Made by a program: the position numbers and the translations under genes. Shown here in pieces: positions 1 through 8,198 of a stretch of 64,000 nucleotides of DNA. The notes beneath the pieces are model-generated. The model was not told the DNA's origin and did no database searches. It saw only the letters and a list, made by a program, of their open reading frames with translations. Location of the stretch: the NCBI GenBank assembly GCA_965248975.1, contig CBDFKU010000020.1, positions 481,330 to 545,329 of the forward strand, written 5' to 3'. Every line of letters starts with the position of its first letter. Position 1 is the first letter of the stretch. The DNA is from CBDFKU01 sp965248975. Its GTDB lineage: Bacteria; Chloroflexota; Dehalococcoidia; Lucifugimonadales; JAGWBF01.

Positions 1-298
1 ATCCACCAACCAACGCATCTGACGGGCGAAGTCCTGCTGGGTCCGCCGCTGGGTGATGGCCACGTGTCTCCAGCCCTGCAGCGGCTCGCAGGTCAGGAAC
101 AGGTTCCGGGTGCCCTCCCTTCGGTACAAAGTAGTCCTGTCGCCGCGGCTGTCCCGGCTTCGCTGGGAGGGGCGGCCGTGGCTCGCTCAACAGCTGAGTC
201 GAGGTCTCGTCAAAGCAGACCACCGGCCGCCGGGGGTCATAGGGCTCGGCATACAGGTCCAGCACATCCTCCATGGCTGCCACAAAGTCGGCGCTCAC
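1..298 (-). pseudogene. IS630 transposase, catalytic half, partial and frame-disrupted
   Basis: This is the start of the DDE domain, with the first catalytic Asp in VVCFDET. It is reached from ORF1 by a -1 shift at the A7 run. Near 124-131 the frame changes again: the protein continues as YRREGTRNLFLTCEP only after skipping one base in the tract CTTTG of the coding strand. The same second shift occurs in both right-hand copies, so it is not a random error at this edge. The remaining catalytic Asp and Glu lie outside the window. Confidence 0.6.
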
Positions 299-768
299 CT
301 TAGGAATACACCATTCCTTCTTCTGCCACGGCTTAAGAACGTTTTTTTGAGCCGCTTGCGGATGCCTTCATGGGACATGGAGGGCACCAACCCTAGCTCT
401 ACCACTTTCCCGGCCAACAGCCGCAGGGTCCAGTGGTCGTGGCCCTCCGGCGCGGCGCTGCAGGCCAGGGCGATGAGGTGGGCCTCTCCCTTGTCGTCCA
501 GCTTCCTCCGTGGCCTGGGCCTGGGCCTTTCCAGCAAAGCCCCCTTCATGCCCTCTTCAGCGAAACGCCGCTTGATGCGGAACACTGTGCCTACGGAGAC
601 GTCCAAGGCCTCAGACACCTTGGGAGCCTTCCAACCCTCATCGCTCTTTAGTAGAATCCTCGCCCGGGTCATCACACGAGCCCGGCTCTTCCCACTTCGA
701 ATCAATTGCTGGAGTTGTTCCCAGTCTTCCTGGTCCAAGCGCACCCTATACTTTTCCCGTCGTCCCAT
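295..768 (-). CDS. IS630 transposase, ORF1 (DNA-binding half)
   Basis: This encodes the N-terminal half of the element's transposase: a helix-turn-helix region (KAPKVSEALDVSVGTVFRIK) that recognises the terminal repeats. The ATG at 768 is preceded by a purine-rich AAGGGGTGG and starts MGRREKYRVRL, as in the right-hand copy. The reading frame ends shortly after a run of seven T (342-348; A7 on the coding strand). A -1 slip there would continue into the catalytic half as KNVLKPWQKKEWCIPKVSAD, the normal family sequence. Separate product or frameshift-fused product are both possible. Confidence 0.75.
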   Translation of the reverse strand: MGRREKYRVRLDQEDWEQLQQLIRSGKSRARVMTRARILLKSDEGWKAPKVSEALDVSVGTVFRIKRRFAEEGMKGALLERPRPRPRRKLDDKGEAHLIALACSAAPEGHDHWTLRLLAGKVVELGLVPSMSHEGIRKRLKKTFLSRGRRRNGVFLR

Positions 769-861
769 CACTGCCACCCCTTGGGTAGATTCTGTCTTCC
801 CAAAGGGTAGCAACTTTGAGTGATTTCTTAAATAATTACCAACACCGAGTTGACTGAGTAC

Positions 862-1009
862 TAGCTTCCGGGACGACACAAAACAATGAGCCTTGGAATA
901 TTAAGAAAAGGATAAGGAAGAGAATCGCGAGCGCGAATGCGGCCAAAAGATTAAGGAACAAGGTAACCCGAAGAGGCAAAGCCTCGGTTAACGGTGCATT
1001 CGTGGACAT
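862..1009 (-). pseudogene. Membrane-protein ORF cut by the IS630 insertion
   Basis: An ATG at 1009 opens MSTNAPLTEALPLRVTLFLN followed by a strongly hydrophobic segment (LLAAFALAILFLILFLIF). The frame runs without a stop to the TA at 862-863 and ends a few codons inside the IS. It reads as the first 49 residues of a single-pass or signal-anchored protein whose remainder was displaced by the insertion. There is no homology beyond the hydrophobic character, so it could be chance coding in a gap. The rest of the 862-1163 gap shows nothing else. Confidence 0.35.
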
Positions 1010-1163
1010 TTAATCATCCCAAATGCATCCACTACCGTATTAGCAAATCCAAACGCCCCTTAATGCCTCGGGAACGACAAGGTACTCTATAGCCTGTCAT
1101 GGTGAACTTTCTCCGTCGGGACCGATTTTCACTTTCATCACTACTTCGCGATCCCCGAGCAGT

Positions 1164-1985
1164 TCAGCTGGCGGCGTCCCCTGCTTCCGACAGGAACTCC
1201 AGCACCCGGCAGAGGTACTTCTCGGGCTCCTCGGTGGGCCTGCCCACCTCGCCCCAGCGGCAGTTGGGTATCAGGCGGTGCGCCAGCTCCGCCAGCCCTC
1301 GGGGATGGATGTCGTCGTTGCCTGGCATGACCAGCGTCGGCCTGCGGATGCCCTTCAACATCTCCGCCGTTACACCCAATGCCGCATAGTTGTCGGCGAA
1401 CAGGGCCTCCACCGTGTCTCGCATCACCTGGACGAACTCCTCGGTGGCCGTCGCCTCGAAGGCCGCCCTGTAATCAGGATCGTCCTGCACCCCGTCGGGC
1501 ACGAAGGGTGAGAAGCGGTCGGCGGGATCGGCGGAGGTCGCCACGGCCGCCATACCTTGATTCAGCGCTATGTCGGCGCTTCGCAGCAGCTGGGCCCCCA
1601 GGAGGACGTCGCAAGCGATGCTGCCGGCGACAGTGCCGGGGAAGATGGCCCGTACCCGCTCCGGGTAGGCCAGGGCGCATCGCATGGAGATGGCGGCCCC
1701 GAAGGAGTTGCCCCCGAGATATGCCCTCTCGATGCCCAGGGCGTCCATAAGGCCCATTACGTCCTGGCAGTCCAGCTCCCAGGACTGGACCACCACCGGG
1801 CTCCTGGACCGGCCCCCGAAGCGGCGGTCGTAGGTGATCACCCTATACTCCCGGGACAGGCCCTCCACCACAGGGCCGAAGTACCCGGAAACCCCCTTCA
1901 GGCCCCCGGGAGTCAGCACCATGGGCGGGCCGCTGCCGGCCTCTTCGTAGTAGATCTCGGCACCGTTAACCTTGGCAGTGGGCAT
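1164..1985 (-). CDS. alpha/beta-fold hydrolase
   Basis: The product is 273 residues, the usual length for a soluble alpha/beta hydrolase. The start is the ATG at 1985 (MPTAKVNGAEIYYEEAGSG), which has a GAGGTGAG ribosome site; the frame remains open upstream but looks non-coding. The oxyanion region (TPGGLKG), the YDRRFGGRS loop and the nucleophile elbow GNSFGAA are visible. Late in the protein GNDDIHP matches a subgroup in which the acid and histidine sit close together. The substrate cannot be told from sequence. It is divergent from proB and separated by that gene's promoter. Confidence 0.8.
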   Translation of the reverse strand: MPTAKVNGAEIYYEEAGSGPPMVLTPGGLKGVSGYFGPVVEGLSREYRVITYDRRFGGRSRSPVVVQSWELDCQDVMGLMDALGIERAYLGGNSFGAAISMRCALAYPERVRAIFPGTVAGSIACDVLLGAQLLRSADIALNQGMAAVATSADPADRFSPFVPDGVQDDPDYRAAFEATATEEFVQVMRDTVEALFADNYAALGVTAEMLKGIRRPTLVMPGNDDIHPRGLAELAHRLIPNCRWGEVGRPTEEPEKYLCRVLEFLSEAGDAAS

Positions 1986-2072
1986 CGGCTCACCTCCTCG
2001 ATGGGTTCCAGAGCGGGGGGTTCCGGTCCACGCAATTGCAGCAGAAGGGCGTCCCGATGTCAACAGTCACAG

Positions 2073-2102
2073 TTCCACGTGGCGCCCCTACCCTGCTATA
2101 AT
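2073..2102 (+). promoter_or_regulatory. Promoter of proB (extended -10)
   Basis: TTCCAC (2073-2078), an 18-base spacer and TATAAT (2097-2102) preceded by TGC, giving an extended -10. Transcription would start near 2109, about 30 bases before the proB ATG. Confidence 0.65.
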
Positions 2103-2140
2103 TAACTCTCCGTTTCTAGGGGTAGCGATTACAGACGCCA

Positions 2141-3352
2141 ATGGTTGATTCGACAGGGTCTCCTACTACCCGTCAAGACTCTCGGACTCCCCGACAAGAG
2201 CCCGAAATGGATTGCGCCCCGGGGCTGGAATCGTCGTCGGATGTCCGGTACAGGCGCCTGGTAGTGAAGGCGGGCACCGGTGTCCTCACCGGCGGATCGG
2301 ACCGCCTCGCCCCGGAGGTGATGTCCGGCCTGGTCCGTCAGATAGCCGGGCTCCGTTCCCAGGGCGTCGAGGTCGTGCTGGTGACCTCCGGTGCGGTAGC
2401 CGCGGGAAGGCACTCGCTGGCCATGGGACAGGAGCGGCGGGACATCCCCTTCCGGCAGGTGTTGGCGGCGGTGGGACAGAGCCACCTGATGCACGTGTAC
2501 GAGCGTCTGTTCGAGGAGCACGGCGTGAAGGTGGCCCAGGCCCTGCTCACATGGAAGGACCTTTCCGACCGCCAGAGCTATCTGAACGTACGCAACACCC
2601 TCCTGGCCCTCCTGGACCTGGGCGTGGTGCCTGTGCTGAACGAGAACGACGTGGTGGCCGTGGACGAGATCGGCGAGGTGTTCGGGGACAACGACAGGTT
2701 GTCGGCCCTGGTGGCCGGCCTGGTGGACGCCGACCTCCTGGCGATCCTCACCGACACCGAGGGGCTCTATTCCGCCGACCCCAGGGTAGACCCCGAAGCC
2801 CGGCTAATCCCCAGAGTGGAACGGGTCGACCAGTCCCTGGAGTCCCTGGCAGGCAGGCATCGTAACCCCCAGGCGCGGGGCGGCATGTTGACCAAGCTGG
2901 AGGCCGCCAGGCTGGCTGCCGCCTCGGGAACCCACACTGTAATCTGCAACGGCCTCGAGGACGACGTGCTCCCGAGGTTGGTGAAGGGAGAGGAGCTGGG
3001 TACCCTGTTCCTGCCCACGGCGAGCAGGGTGGAGAGTCGAAAGAGGTGGATGCTCAGCGGTCTCTCCACTCGCGGGAAGATCGTGGTGGACGACGGCGCT
3101 GCGGCCGCGCTACGAGACCAGAGCCGCAGCCTTCTGCCCGCCGGAGTGAGGGACGTCGAAGGAGAGTTCCAGCGGGGCGACATCATCTCGGTGTCGACGG
3201 TCGACGGCGAGAGGGTGGCCTGCGGCATCTCCAACTACGGCTCGGCGGAAGTCGCCCGTATCAAGGGCTCCCGCTCCGACCGCATACAGGACATCCTGGG
3301 CTACCACTACGGCCAGGAGGTGGTCCACCGCAACAACATGGTGCTGCTCTGA
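2141..3352 (+). CDS. proB: Glutamate 5-kinase with C-terminal PUA domain
   Basis: This catalyses the first step of proline synthesis: ATP-dependent phosphorylation of glutamate to gamma-glutamyl phosphate in the cytoplasm. The amino-acid-kinase fold is shown by VVKAGTGVLT (41-50), VTSGAVAAGR (81-90), the QVLAAVGQ and LNENDVVAVDEI segments and the NDRLSALVA motif. A PUA domain occupies roughly the last 90 residues, as in long-form ProB. Homology begins near residue 36, so the 35-residue leader is uncertain; the ATG at 2207 is an alternative, but the promoter position favours 2141. Its partner proA follows after inserted TA genes. Confidence 0.93.
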   Translation: MVDSTGSPTTRQDSRTPRQEPEMDCAPGLESSSDVRYRRLVVKAGTGVLTGGSDRLAPEVMSGLVRQIAGLRSQGVEVVLVTSGAVAAGRHSLAMGQERRDIPFRQVLAAVGQSHLMHVYERLFEEHGVKVAQALLTWKDLSDRQSYLNVRNTLLALLDLGVVPVLNENDVVAVDEIGEVFGDNDRLSALVAGLVDADLLAILTDTEGLYSADPRVDPEARLIPRVERVDQSLESLAGRHRNPQARGGMLTKLEAARLAAASGTHTVICNGLEDDVLPRLVKGEELGTLFLPTASRVESRKRWMLSGLSTRGKIVVDDGAAAALRDQSRSLLPAGVRDVEGEFQRGDIISVSTVDGERVACGISNYGSAEVARIKGSRSDRIQDILGYHYGQEVVHRNNMVLL

Positions 3353-3365
3353 AGGGAGTGCCGGT

Positions 3366-3574
3366 ATGAGCAAGTATGTTGTGTACATTGAGCCTGCAGA
3401 GGAAGGCGGCTATATAGTATCGTGCCCGGACTTCCCAGGCTGTGTACCCAGGGCGAGACCGTAGATGAAGCTCTCGATATGATAAAGGACGCCATAGAAG
3501 GTTACATTGCTAGCTTGAAGAAGCACGGGGAGCCAGTTCCTACCGGGTCCTCTTTCTGGCGATCTAAACCGTAG
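3366..3574 (+). pseudogene. HicB-like antitoxin remnant (frameshifted)
   Basis: It starts 13 bases after proB with ATG and MSKYVVYIEPAEEGGYIVSC, then PDFPGC, the classic N-terminus of HicB-family antitoxins. The frame then hits a stop. Shifting by one base after FPGC restores the rest of the family pattern: TQGETVDEALDMIKDAIEGY and a C-terminal KKHGEPVPTGS. One base appears to be missing near 3445. No HicA toxin lies next to it. It is a decayed or orphan antitoxin, or a sequencing indel in an intact gene. Confidence 0.75.
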
Positions 3575-3592
3575 CGTAGCTGAGGGGCATGG

Positions 3593-3886
3593 ATGGCAGA
3601 AGTCTCGATTTCTGTAAACGGGGTGCCCATTAGGTTAACTGACGAGAGGTGGAAGCATATAAAGGCAAGACACCCTGAAGTGCAGGAACAGAACGAGATA
3701 TTTGAGGTCCTAAGTTCTCCTGATCTGATTCAAATAGGCGATTTCGGAGGGCTTATGGCCATTCGCAAGCTGAACCATCTGTACTTTGTGGTCGTGTATC
3801 GAGAGATTTCGAGCGAGGATGGATTTGTCATCACCGCGTATCTCACTGAACGTCTGAAGGAGAGGACAATACTATGGAGCCGCTGA
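3593..3886 (+). CDS. Putative BECR/RelE-fold-like nuclease (toxin candidate), paralogue A
   Basis: This is a 97-residue protein with a GAGGGG ribosome site 5 bases before ATG 3593. Its signature is ERWKHIKARHPEV, then SPDLI, LYFVVVYRE and a C-terminal VITAYLTERL. The same signature recurs in the gene at 8895-9164. The His-x3-Arg-His-Pro motif and beta-rich C-terminus resemble small phage/RelE-like nuclease families (PBECR-type), but that assignment is an inference. The stop overlaps the next gene by 13 bases, and that gene is a DUF2283 protein in both copies, so the two are probably toxin and antitoxin. Inhibitor-first or non-toxin roles remain possible. Confidence 0.65.
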   Translation: MAEVSISVNGVPIRLTDERWKHIKARHPEVQEQNEIFEVLSSPDLIQIGDFGGLMAIRKLNHLYFVVVYREISSEDGFVITAYLTERLKERTILWSR

Positions 3887-4086
3887 AACTGAAGGAACCG
3901 GAACAAGTTAACTGGGACTATGATAGAGAGGCCGACGTCCTCTACATCTCGTTCGGAGAGCCTTGTCCCTCGCTCACCCTGGACCTAGGGGGTGGGCTTC
4001 TCGCCAGGTACCAGAAGGATACAGCGGAGATCACAGGGTTCACCTTCCTGGGCGTAGCAAAGGTCGTCGGTGGGCGCCCAGAATAG
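3874..4086 (+). CDS. DUF2283 protein (putative antitoxin partner)
   Basis: Seventy residues with the DUF2283 hallmark DYDREADVLYISFGEP and a final TGFTFLGVAKV strand. The ATG at 3874 has AAGGAGAGG 8 bases upstream, inside the preceding gene, so the two are translationally linked. The stop codon abuts the region read into proA. A paralogue (8654-8884) follows the second nuclease-like gene in the same order. DUF2283 proteins are small, conserved and of unknown biochemical function; the antitoxin role is inferred only from this pairing. Confidence 0.8.
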   Translation: MEPLKLKEPEQVNWDYDREADVLYISFGEPCPSLTLDLGGGLLARYQKDTAEITGFTFLGVAKVVGGRPE

Positions 4087-4119
4087 GTGGGTACTTCGGC
4101 GGGTTCGGCCGAGGAGGAA

Positions 4120-5397
4120 ATGATGACCACAGTCGTAGATGAGCTGGTGGAGAAGGGAAAGACTGCCCAGGCTGTTTCCAGAAAGCTGGCCCGGCTGTCC
4201 TCCGCCGTCAAGGATCGGGCGCTGATGAACGTCGCCGACGCCCTAGTGGACCGCCAGGACGAGGTGCTGGAGGCCAACGAGATAGACCTCCGGGCCGGAC
4301 AGGCCGACAGCCTATCCGAGGCCCTGGCGGAACGTCTGCTGCTAACCCCCCAGCGCCTCGAGGGAATGGCTTCCGACGTGCGAATCATCGCCCAGCTTCC
4401 AGATCCCGTGGGAGAGGCCTTCGACACCCGCACTTTGGCCAACGGCTTGAAGGTGGGGAAGGTGCGGGTCCCCATGGGGGTCATCGGGTCAATCTACGAG
4501 AGCAGGCCCAACGTGACCGTGGACATCTCGGCGCTTTGCCTCAAGTCGGGCAACGCCTGCCTCCTGAGGGGAGGGCGCGAGGCCATCCACTCCAACATCG
4601 CTCTGGGGACGGTTATCCGCAGCGCCATCGCCGACGCCGGAGTCCCGGACGACGCTGTCCAGCTGGTGGAAAACACCGACCGCGCCCTGGTGGAGCCCAT
4701 GCTCGGAATGCGAGAGTATATAGACCTGATGATTCCCCGCGGCGGCGCGGACTTCATCCGTTTCGTGGGCCAGACAGCGTCCATGCCGGTGGTGACGGGT
4801 GGCGTTGGTGTGTGCCATACCTACGTCGACCGTTCGGCGGACCTGGAAAAAGCAGTGGCCATCGCCTACAACGCCAAGGTGCAGCGCCCCACCGTCTGCA
4901 ACGCACTGGACACGCTGCTGGTGCATTCGGAAATGGCGCCGACCTTCTTGCCCCGCATAGCCAGGGACTGGGCCGGCGCCGGAGTGGAGATGCGCTGCGA
5001 CCGGCGTGCTCTGAGCATCCTGGGGGCTCTGAAGGGAATTACGGCCGTGCCGGCCCAGGACGACGACTGGGGCCAGGAGTTCCTGGCCCTGGTGGCCTCG
5101 GTGAAGGTGGTGGACTCCCTGGACGAAGCCATGGAGCACATAGAGCGGCACGGATCGGGGCACTCGGAGGCTATCGTGGCCGAGGACTACTCGGCGGCCA
5201 TGCGATTCCTGGACGAGGTGGACGCCGCGGCGGTGTTCGTCAACGCCAGCACCCGGTTCACCGACGGCGCCGAGTTCGGCCTGGGCGCCGAGGTGGGAAT
5301 CAGCACCCAGAAGTTCCACGCTCGGGGCCCCATGGGCCTCAGGGAGCTGACCTCCTACAAGTGGATAGTAATGGGCAATGGCCAAGTTCGCCCCTGA
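4120..5397 (+). CDS. proA: Glutamate-5-semialdehyde dehydrogenase (gamma-glutamyl phosphate reductase)
   Basis: This catalyses the second step of proline synthesis: NADPH-dependent reduction of the ProB product to glutamate semialdehyde. It is an aldehyde-dehydrogenase-fold protein of about 425 residues with VPMGVIGSIYESRPNVT, LIPRGG-like IPRGGADFIRFV, the catalytic Cys in VQRPTVCNALDTLL, and the C-terminal GPMGLRELTSYKW. A GGAGG at 4113-4117 supports starting at ATG 4120 or 4123; an upstream GTG at 4087 is open but lacks a ribosome site. It is presumably co-transcribed from the proB promoter through the inserted TA genes. Confidence 0.95.
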   Translation: MMTTVVDELVEKGKTAQAVSRKLARLSSAVKDRALMNVADALVDRQDEVLEANEIDLRAGQADSLSEALAERLLLTPQRLEGMASDVRIIAQLPDPVGEAFDTRTLANGLKVGKVRVPMGVIGSIYESRPNVTVDISALCLKSGNACLLRGGREAIHSNIALGTVIRSAIADAGVPDDAVQLVENTDRALVEPMLGMREYIDLMIPRGGADFIRFVGQTASMPVVTGGVGVCHTYVDRSADLEKAVAIAYNAKVQRPTVCNALDTLLVHSEMAPTFLPRIARDWAGAGVEMRCDRRALSILGALKGITAVPAQDDDWGQEFLALVASVKVVDSLDEAMEHIERHGSGHSEAIVAEDYSAAMRFLDEVDAAAVFVNASTRFTDGAEFGLGAEVGISTQKFHARGPMGLRELTSYKWIVMGNGQVRP

Positions 5398-5445
5398 TCA
5401 TCGGCCTAAGTATCGGAAGGTAGGCACGGAAGGACGGAGGTAAGC

Positions 5446-5772
5446 ATGCCGGAACACTACTTCGAGAGGGACTGCAGGACTCCCAGCTCCGAGTCCTACG
5501 CCATCCTGGAGAACGAGCAGCCCGTGGGCCGGATAGACCTGCACTTCACCTCGACCCTGGTGCACGGCACGCTGTGCGTGCCCGAGAGCCTGACCCAGGA
5601 GGATATCCAGGACCTCATAGAGACGATCGACGACGAGCTACTGGATTCCGTGGGAGTCGCCCGGGAGGAGTTCATAGTCCACGTATATCAGGGCCGCGAA
5701 ACCGGGGTCTTCAGCGACACCGACTTCGGCCAGAACGGCAACGGCGACGAGGGGGTCAACGACAGGCACTGA
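5446..5772 (+). CDS. Conserved small acidic protein, function unknown
   Basis: A 108-residue soluble acidic protein with a strong GGAGG ribosome site and ATG 5446, 48 bases after proA. The sequence alternates predicted beta strands (PVGRIDLHFTS, VHGTLCVPE) with a helix (EDIQDLIETIDDELLDS) and then EEFIVHVYQG. There is no signal peptide, metal motif or recognisable catalytic residue set, and I do not recognise the family. It may be the last gene of the proBA transcript. The following 297 bases hold the promoter of the next gene and nothing else I can identify. Confidence 0.7.
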   Translation: MPEHYFERDCRTPSSESYAILENEQPVGRIDLHFTSTLVHGTLCVPESLTQEDIQDLIETIDDELLDSVGVAREEFIVHVYQGRETGVFSDTDFGQNGNGDEGVNDRH

Positions 5773-6023
5773 CCAAGGGGGTATCCTGTCAGCCGGTCGT
5801 AGAACCCCGGGCATGACTGATTTCGCCCGGTGGAGGTCACGGAGCGTCTCCCACCAATGTGGCTTTCATTCGCCGCACCCAATCATAACGATTATAACAA
5901 TAGGTCCAAACCGTGTCTAGCCAGTGTAGCAGTACAGCGTTCGGATAGGAGCACGATCGATCCGTCACCTCTCATTTTCGAAGTGGGTTGTGGGAAAGCG
6001 ACGAAATGAGGTCCCCTCCGGAA

Positions 6024-6052
6024 TTGCCAATACTTGCATCGTAGAGTAAAAT
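6024..6052 (+). promoter_or_regulatory. Promoter of the 6070 membrane-protein gene
   Basis: TTGCCA (6024-6029), a 17-base spacer and TAAAAT (6047-6052). The predicted start near 6059 leaves a very short leader containing the GGAGGTC ribosome site. Confidence 0.55.
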
Positions 6053-6069
6053 GACTGCTGGAGGTCGAC

Positions 6070-7080
6070 ATGTCTCTAGCGCTGGCCTACGTTACCGGTA
6101 TAATCAGCCTGCTTTTCTCGGCGTCGCTCCTGGACCAGTACTTCGCCAGAAAGCAGACTCAACACATCCTCTGGTCAGTGGCCTTTCTCCTCGTGGCGTT
6201 TGCCATGTTCATGTGGTTCCTCCGGGAGTCCTTCGGCCTGAACCAATGGGCCTTCCGTCTGTGGTATCTCACCGGCGCCACGATGGTCCCGGCGTTCCTG
6301 GCAGCCGGCTTCGTCTACTGGCTAGGCCCGCGAAAGCTGGCCAGTGCCTTTCTAGGCTACCTGGTGGTGGTCGGCATCTCCACTCTGATCCTGGTGCTGA
6401 GCGCCGACATGAGGACTCCCGACTGGTGCGCCGGCGGGCTCAAGGGTTTGGAGTGTCTGAGACATTCCATGAGCATTACGAAGACCGGTTTCTTCCCGGA
6501 CTGGATCCGGCTTCTGGCGGCGATCTCCAACGTTCTGGGAGGAGCCATCGTCCTGTTCGTAGCCCTCCGGAGCGTGGCTTCCCTGGCGAACAGAGGCGGC
6601 AGCGGCAGCACGGGGCCACTGATAACGGAAGGCACCACCCCTCAGCAGGCAGGCGCCAGAATCAAAGATGATGCCGTCGCCTGGGCGCAGAACTTGGTTC
6701 AGGGAAGCCGGCACCTCTGGCAGAACCGGGACTTCTGGCGCCGGGACGAGTCCGTACAGCGGGCATACGCGGCCTTGATCGTGACGCTGGGTCTGATGTT
6801 TGGTGGCCTGGGCCTTGCCTTGAACTCGTTGGACAGCTCTGCGCCCCATCTGGGGTTCTTCCTGGTGGCGACCCTCGTCGTTTACGGTGGATTCCTGGCC
6901 AGCCGCGAGATTTTGAGCACCTACCCTCACGAGCAGATGCGAGAGGCCATAAAAGCGGTGAGGGCTCCAGGAGCTCTGGCCATGCCCAGCGAGTTCAGCA
7001 CCCGCCTGAACCAGGTCCGGTCGTGGAGACCGCCCCAGTCGGGTCAGTCATCGTCCTCAGAGGGGTCGTCCAAGAACTAG
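6070..7080 (+). CDS. Seven-pass membrane protein, function unknown
   Basis: 336 residues with seven hydrophobic segments: about 2-21, 33-52, 60-82, 88-110, 144-170, 235-255 and 264-282. A soluble stretch of about 60 residues (Gly/Thr-rich, then charged) lies between segments 5 and 6. Residues 283-336 form a cytoplasmic-looking tail. GGAGGTC precedes the ATG at 6070. The pattern resembles small heptahelical sensor or unknown-function integral membrane proteins, but I see no diagnostic motif. It is transcribed alone, convergent with the phosphoesterase. Confidence 0.75.
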   Translation: MSLALAYVTGIISLLFSASLLDQYFARKQTQHILWSVAFLLVAFAMFMWFLRESFGLNQWAFRLWYLTGATMVPAFLAAGFVYWLGPRKLASAFLGYLVVVGISTLILVLSADMRTPDWCAGGLKGLECLRHSMSITKTGFFPDWIRLLAAISNVLGGAIVLFVALRSVASLANRGGSGSTGPLITEGTTPQQAGARIKDDAVAWAQNLVQGSRHLWQNRDFWRRDESVQRAYAALIVTLGLMFGGLGLALNSLDSSAPHLGFFLVATLVVYGGFLASREILSTYPHEQMREAIKAVRAPGALAMPSEFSTRLNQVRSWRPPQSGQSSSSEGSSKN

Positions 7081-7159
7081 GTTCGCTCCTTGGGGACCTC
7101 GATTGGGCGAGTCTTCAAGCGTGGAGACGGCGAGGGCGGAGAGTCCCAATAGGCTTGGC

Positions 7160-7894
7160 CTAGACCCCGAAGCTAAGCCTCTTGATCAAGGGCTTTGGGA
7201 GGCCTGCCTGGCGCATCTTTTCCTGGGTGGCCGAGATGTCGTAAACCACCCGGTGCCTCCGGATGACGCCACCAGCTTCATCGTACAACGCATAGCTGGG
7301 CCTGGGGTCTTCATCCCTGGGCTGCCCGACCCCTCCCGGGTTGATTATCAGCCGACTACTCGCGTCAAGCTGTATCGCGTCTCCCTCCGGGAAATCCTCG
7401 AACCTGCAGGCCAGGTCCGCCTCGTGGCAGATGAAGGGTATGTGGGAATGCCCCACCAGGCAAAAGCTCGATTCCATGAGATCGAAGGTGGCCATGGCCG
7501 AGCCCACCGAAATCAGGTACTCGACCAGAGGGTTCCGCAAGCTGCCGTGCACCAGGGTGAAATCCCCTCGTCGGGCCATCTCAGGCAGCCCGGAAAGGAA
7601 CCCGGCGTGGTCCTTGCTCAGCCTGGAGGCAGTCCAATGGGCGGCGTAGCGGGCGTTGAAGTTGAAGTCCTCGGTGCTTAACAGGTTCGCGGCGGCCAGG
7701 TCATGGTTGCCCACCACGCAGACCGGGTCGTAGCTGCGCAGGAGATCGATGCACTCGCCCGGGTCCGGCCCGTAGCCGACTATATCCCCCAGGCACCAAA
7801 CCTCGTCGAAGCCGCCTCGGACTTCGGCGTCTTCGAGGACTGCCCGGAAGGCCTCCAGGTTGGAGTGTATGTCGGACAGGATGAGGGCGCGCAC
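7160..7894 (-). CDS. Calcineurin-like metallophosphoesterase
   Basis: 244 residues with the five metal-binding blocks of the family: SDIHSN near the N-terminus, GDIVGYGPDP, GNHDLA, VHGS, and GHSHIPF. The blocks coordinate a two-metal centre that hydrolyses phosphoester bonds. GDIVGYGPDPGECI is typical of a bacterial group related to YfcE/diadenosine-tetraphosphatase-like enzymes, but the substrate is not clear. It starts 35 bases after the RelE-type toxin on the same strand, so it may share that transcript. Confidence 0.88.
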   Translation of the reverse strand: MRALILSDIHSNLEAFRAVLEDAEVRGGFDEVWCLGDIVGYGPDPGECIDLLRSYDPVCVVGNHDLAAANLLSTEDFNFNARYAAHWTASRLSKDHAGFLSGLPEMARRGDFTLVHGSLRNPLVEYLISVGSAMATFDLMESSFCLVGHSHIPFICHEADLACRFEDFPEGDAIQLDASSRLIINPGGVGQPRDEDPRPSYALYDEAGGVIRRHRVVYDISATQEKMRQAGLPKPLIKRLSFGV

Positions 7895-7929
7895 CCCGAG
7901 ATTACCTCTCTTTGCTCAACAACGACCCG

Positions 7930-8196
7930 TTACCCCAGCCTGTAAGTAGTCTCTCTCCGGCGGTCTACCTTGAGAACAACTACCATGGAACGGTCGTCGT
8001 GGATATCGTAAACGACCCGGTATTGTCCAACTCGGATACGCCACGCTCGGTCCTCTCCTCGAATCTTGCGAACGCCCGGCGGTCTGGGATTATCGCCGAG
8101 GGCCTGGATGGGCACTGCCAGCCGGCCCTGGATCTGTGGTGGCAGCCCTCGCAGGTCACGTTGAGCCGCCGGAGCCAGCTCAACCCGGTAGGGCAT
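7930..8196 (-). CDS. RelE/ParE-family toxin
   Basis: 88 residues typical of ribosome-dependent mRNA interferases of the RelE superfamily: YRVELAPAAQRDLRGLP at the N-terminus, then GVRKIRGEDRAWRIRVGQYRVVYDI and a final VVLKVDRRRETTYR. The basic cluster and GxYRVVYxI strand are the usual RNA-binding and catalytic face. It starts 2 bases after the stop of the ribbon-helix-helix gene (8199-8444), the normal antitoxin-toxin order. This is a complete-looking TA operon, probably autorepressed by the antitoxin-toxin complex. Confidence 0.88.
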   Translation of the reverse strand: MPYRVELAPAAQRDLRGLPPQIQGRLAVPIQALGDNPRPPGVRKIRGEDRAWRIRVGQYRVVYDIHDDRSMVVVLKVDRRRETTYRLG

Positions 8197-8198
8197 CG

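Larger units (their letters stand above)
1..861 (-). mobile_element. IS630-family element, left copy, truncated by window edge
   Basis: This is the minus-strand copy of the element seen twice at the right end of the window. Its 5' terminal repeat ends at 861 with GTTGACTGAGTAC, followed by a TA at 862-863 that is the expected IS630 target duplication. Its 3' end lies beyond base 1. It matches 61859-62719 of the right copy almost base for base; one visible difference changes Arg to Trp early in ORF1. Because the window begins inside the element, the left boundary is probably an assembly break at a repeat. Confidence 0.9.

Noticed and set aside
53..823. 256-residue plus-strand ORF repeated at three places
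   Set aside because: It is the antisense shadow of the IS630 transposase and appears only because the element is G+C-rich.
1164..1985. Loss of the catalytic histidine in the 1985 hydrolase
   Set aside because: The position usually holding His reads Arg, but GNDDIHP offers a histidine as in a known subgroup, so no loss is claimed.
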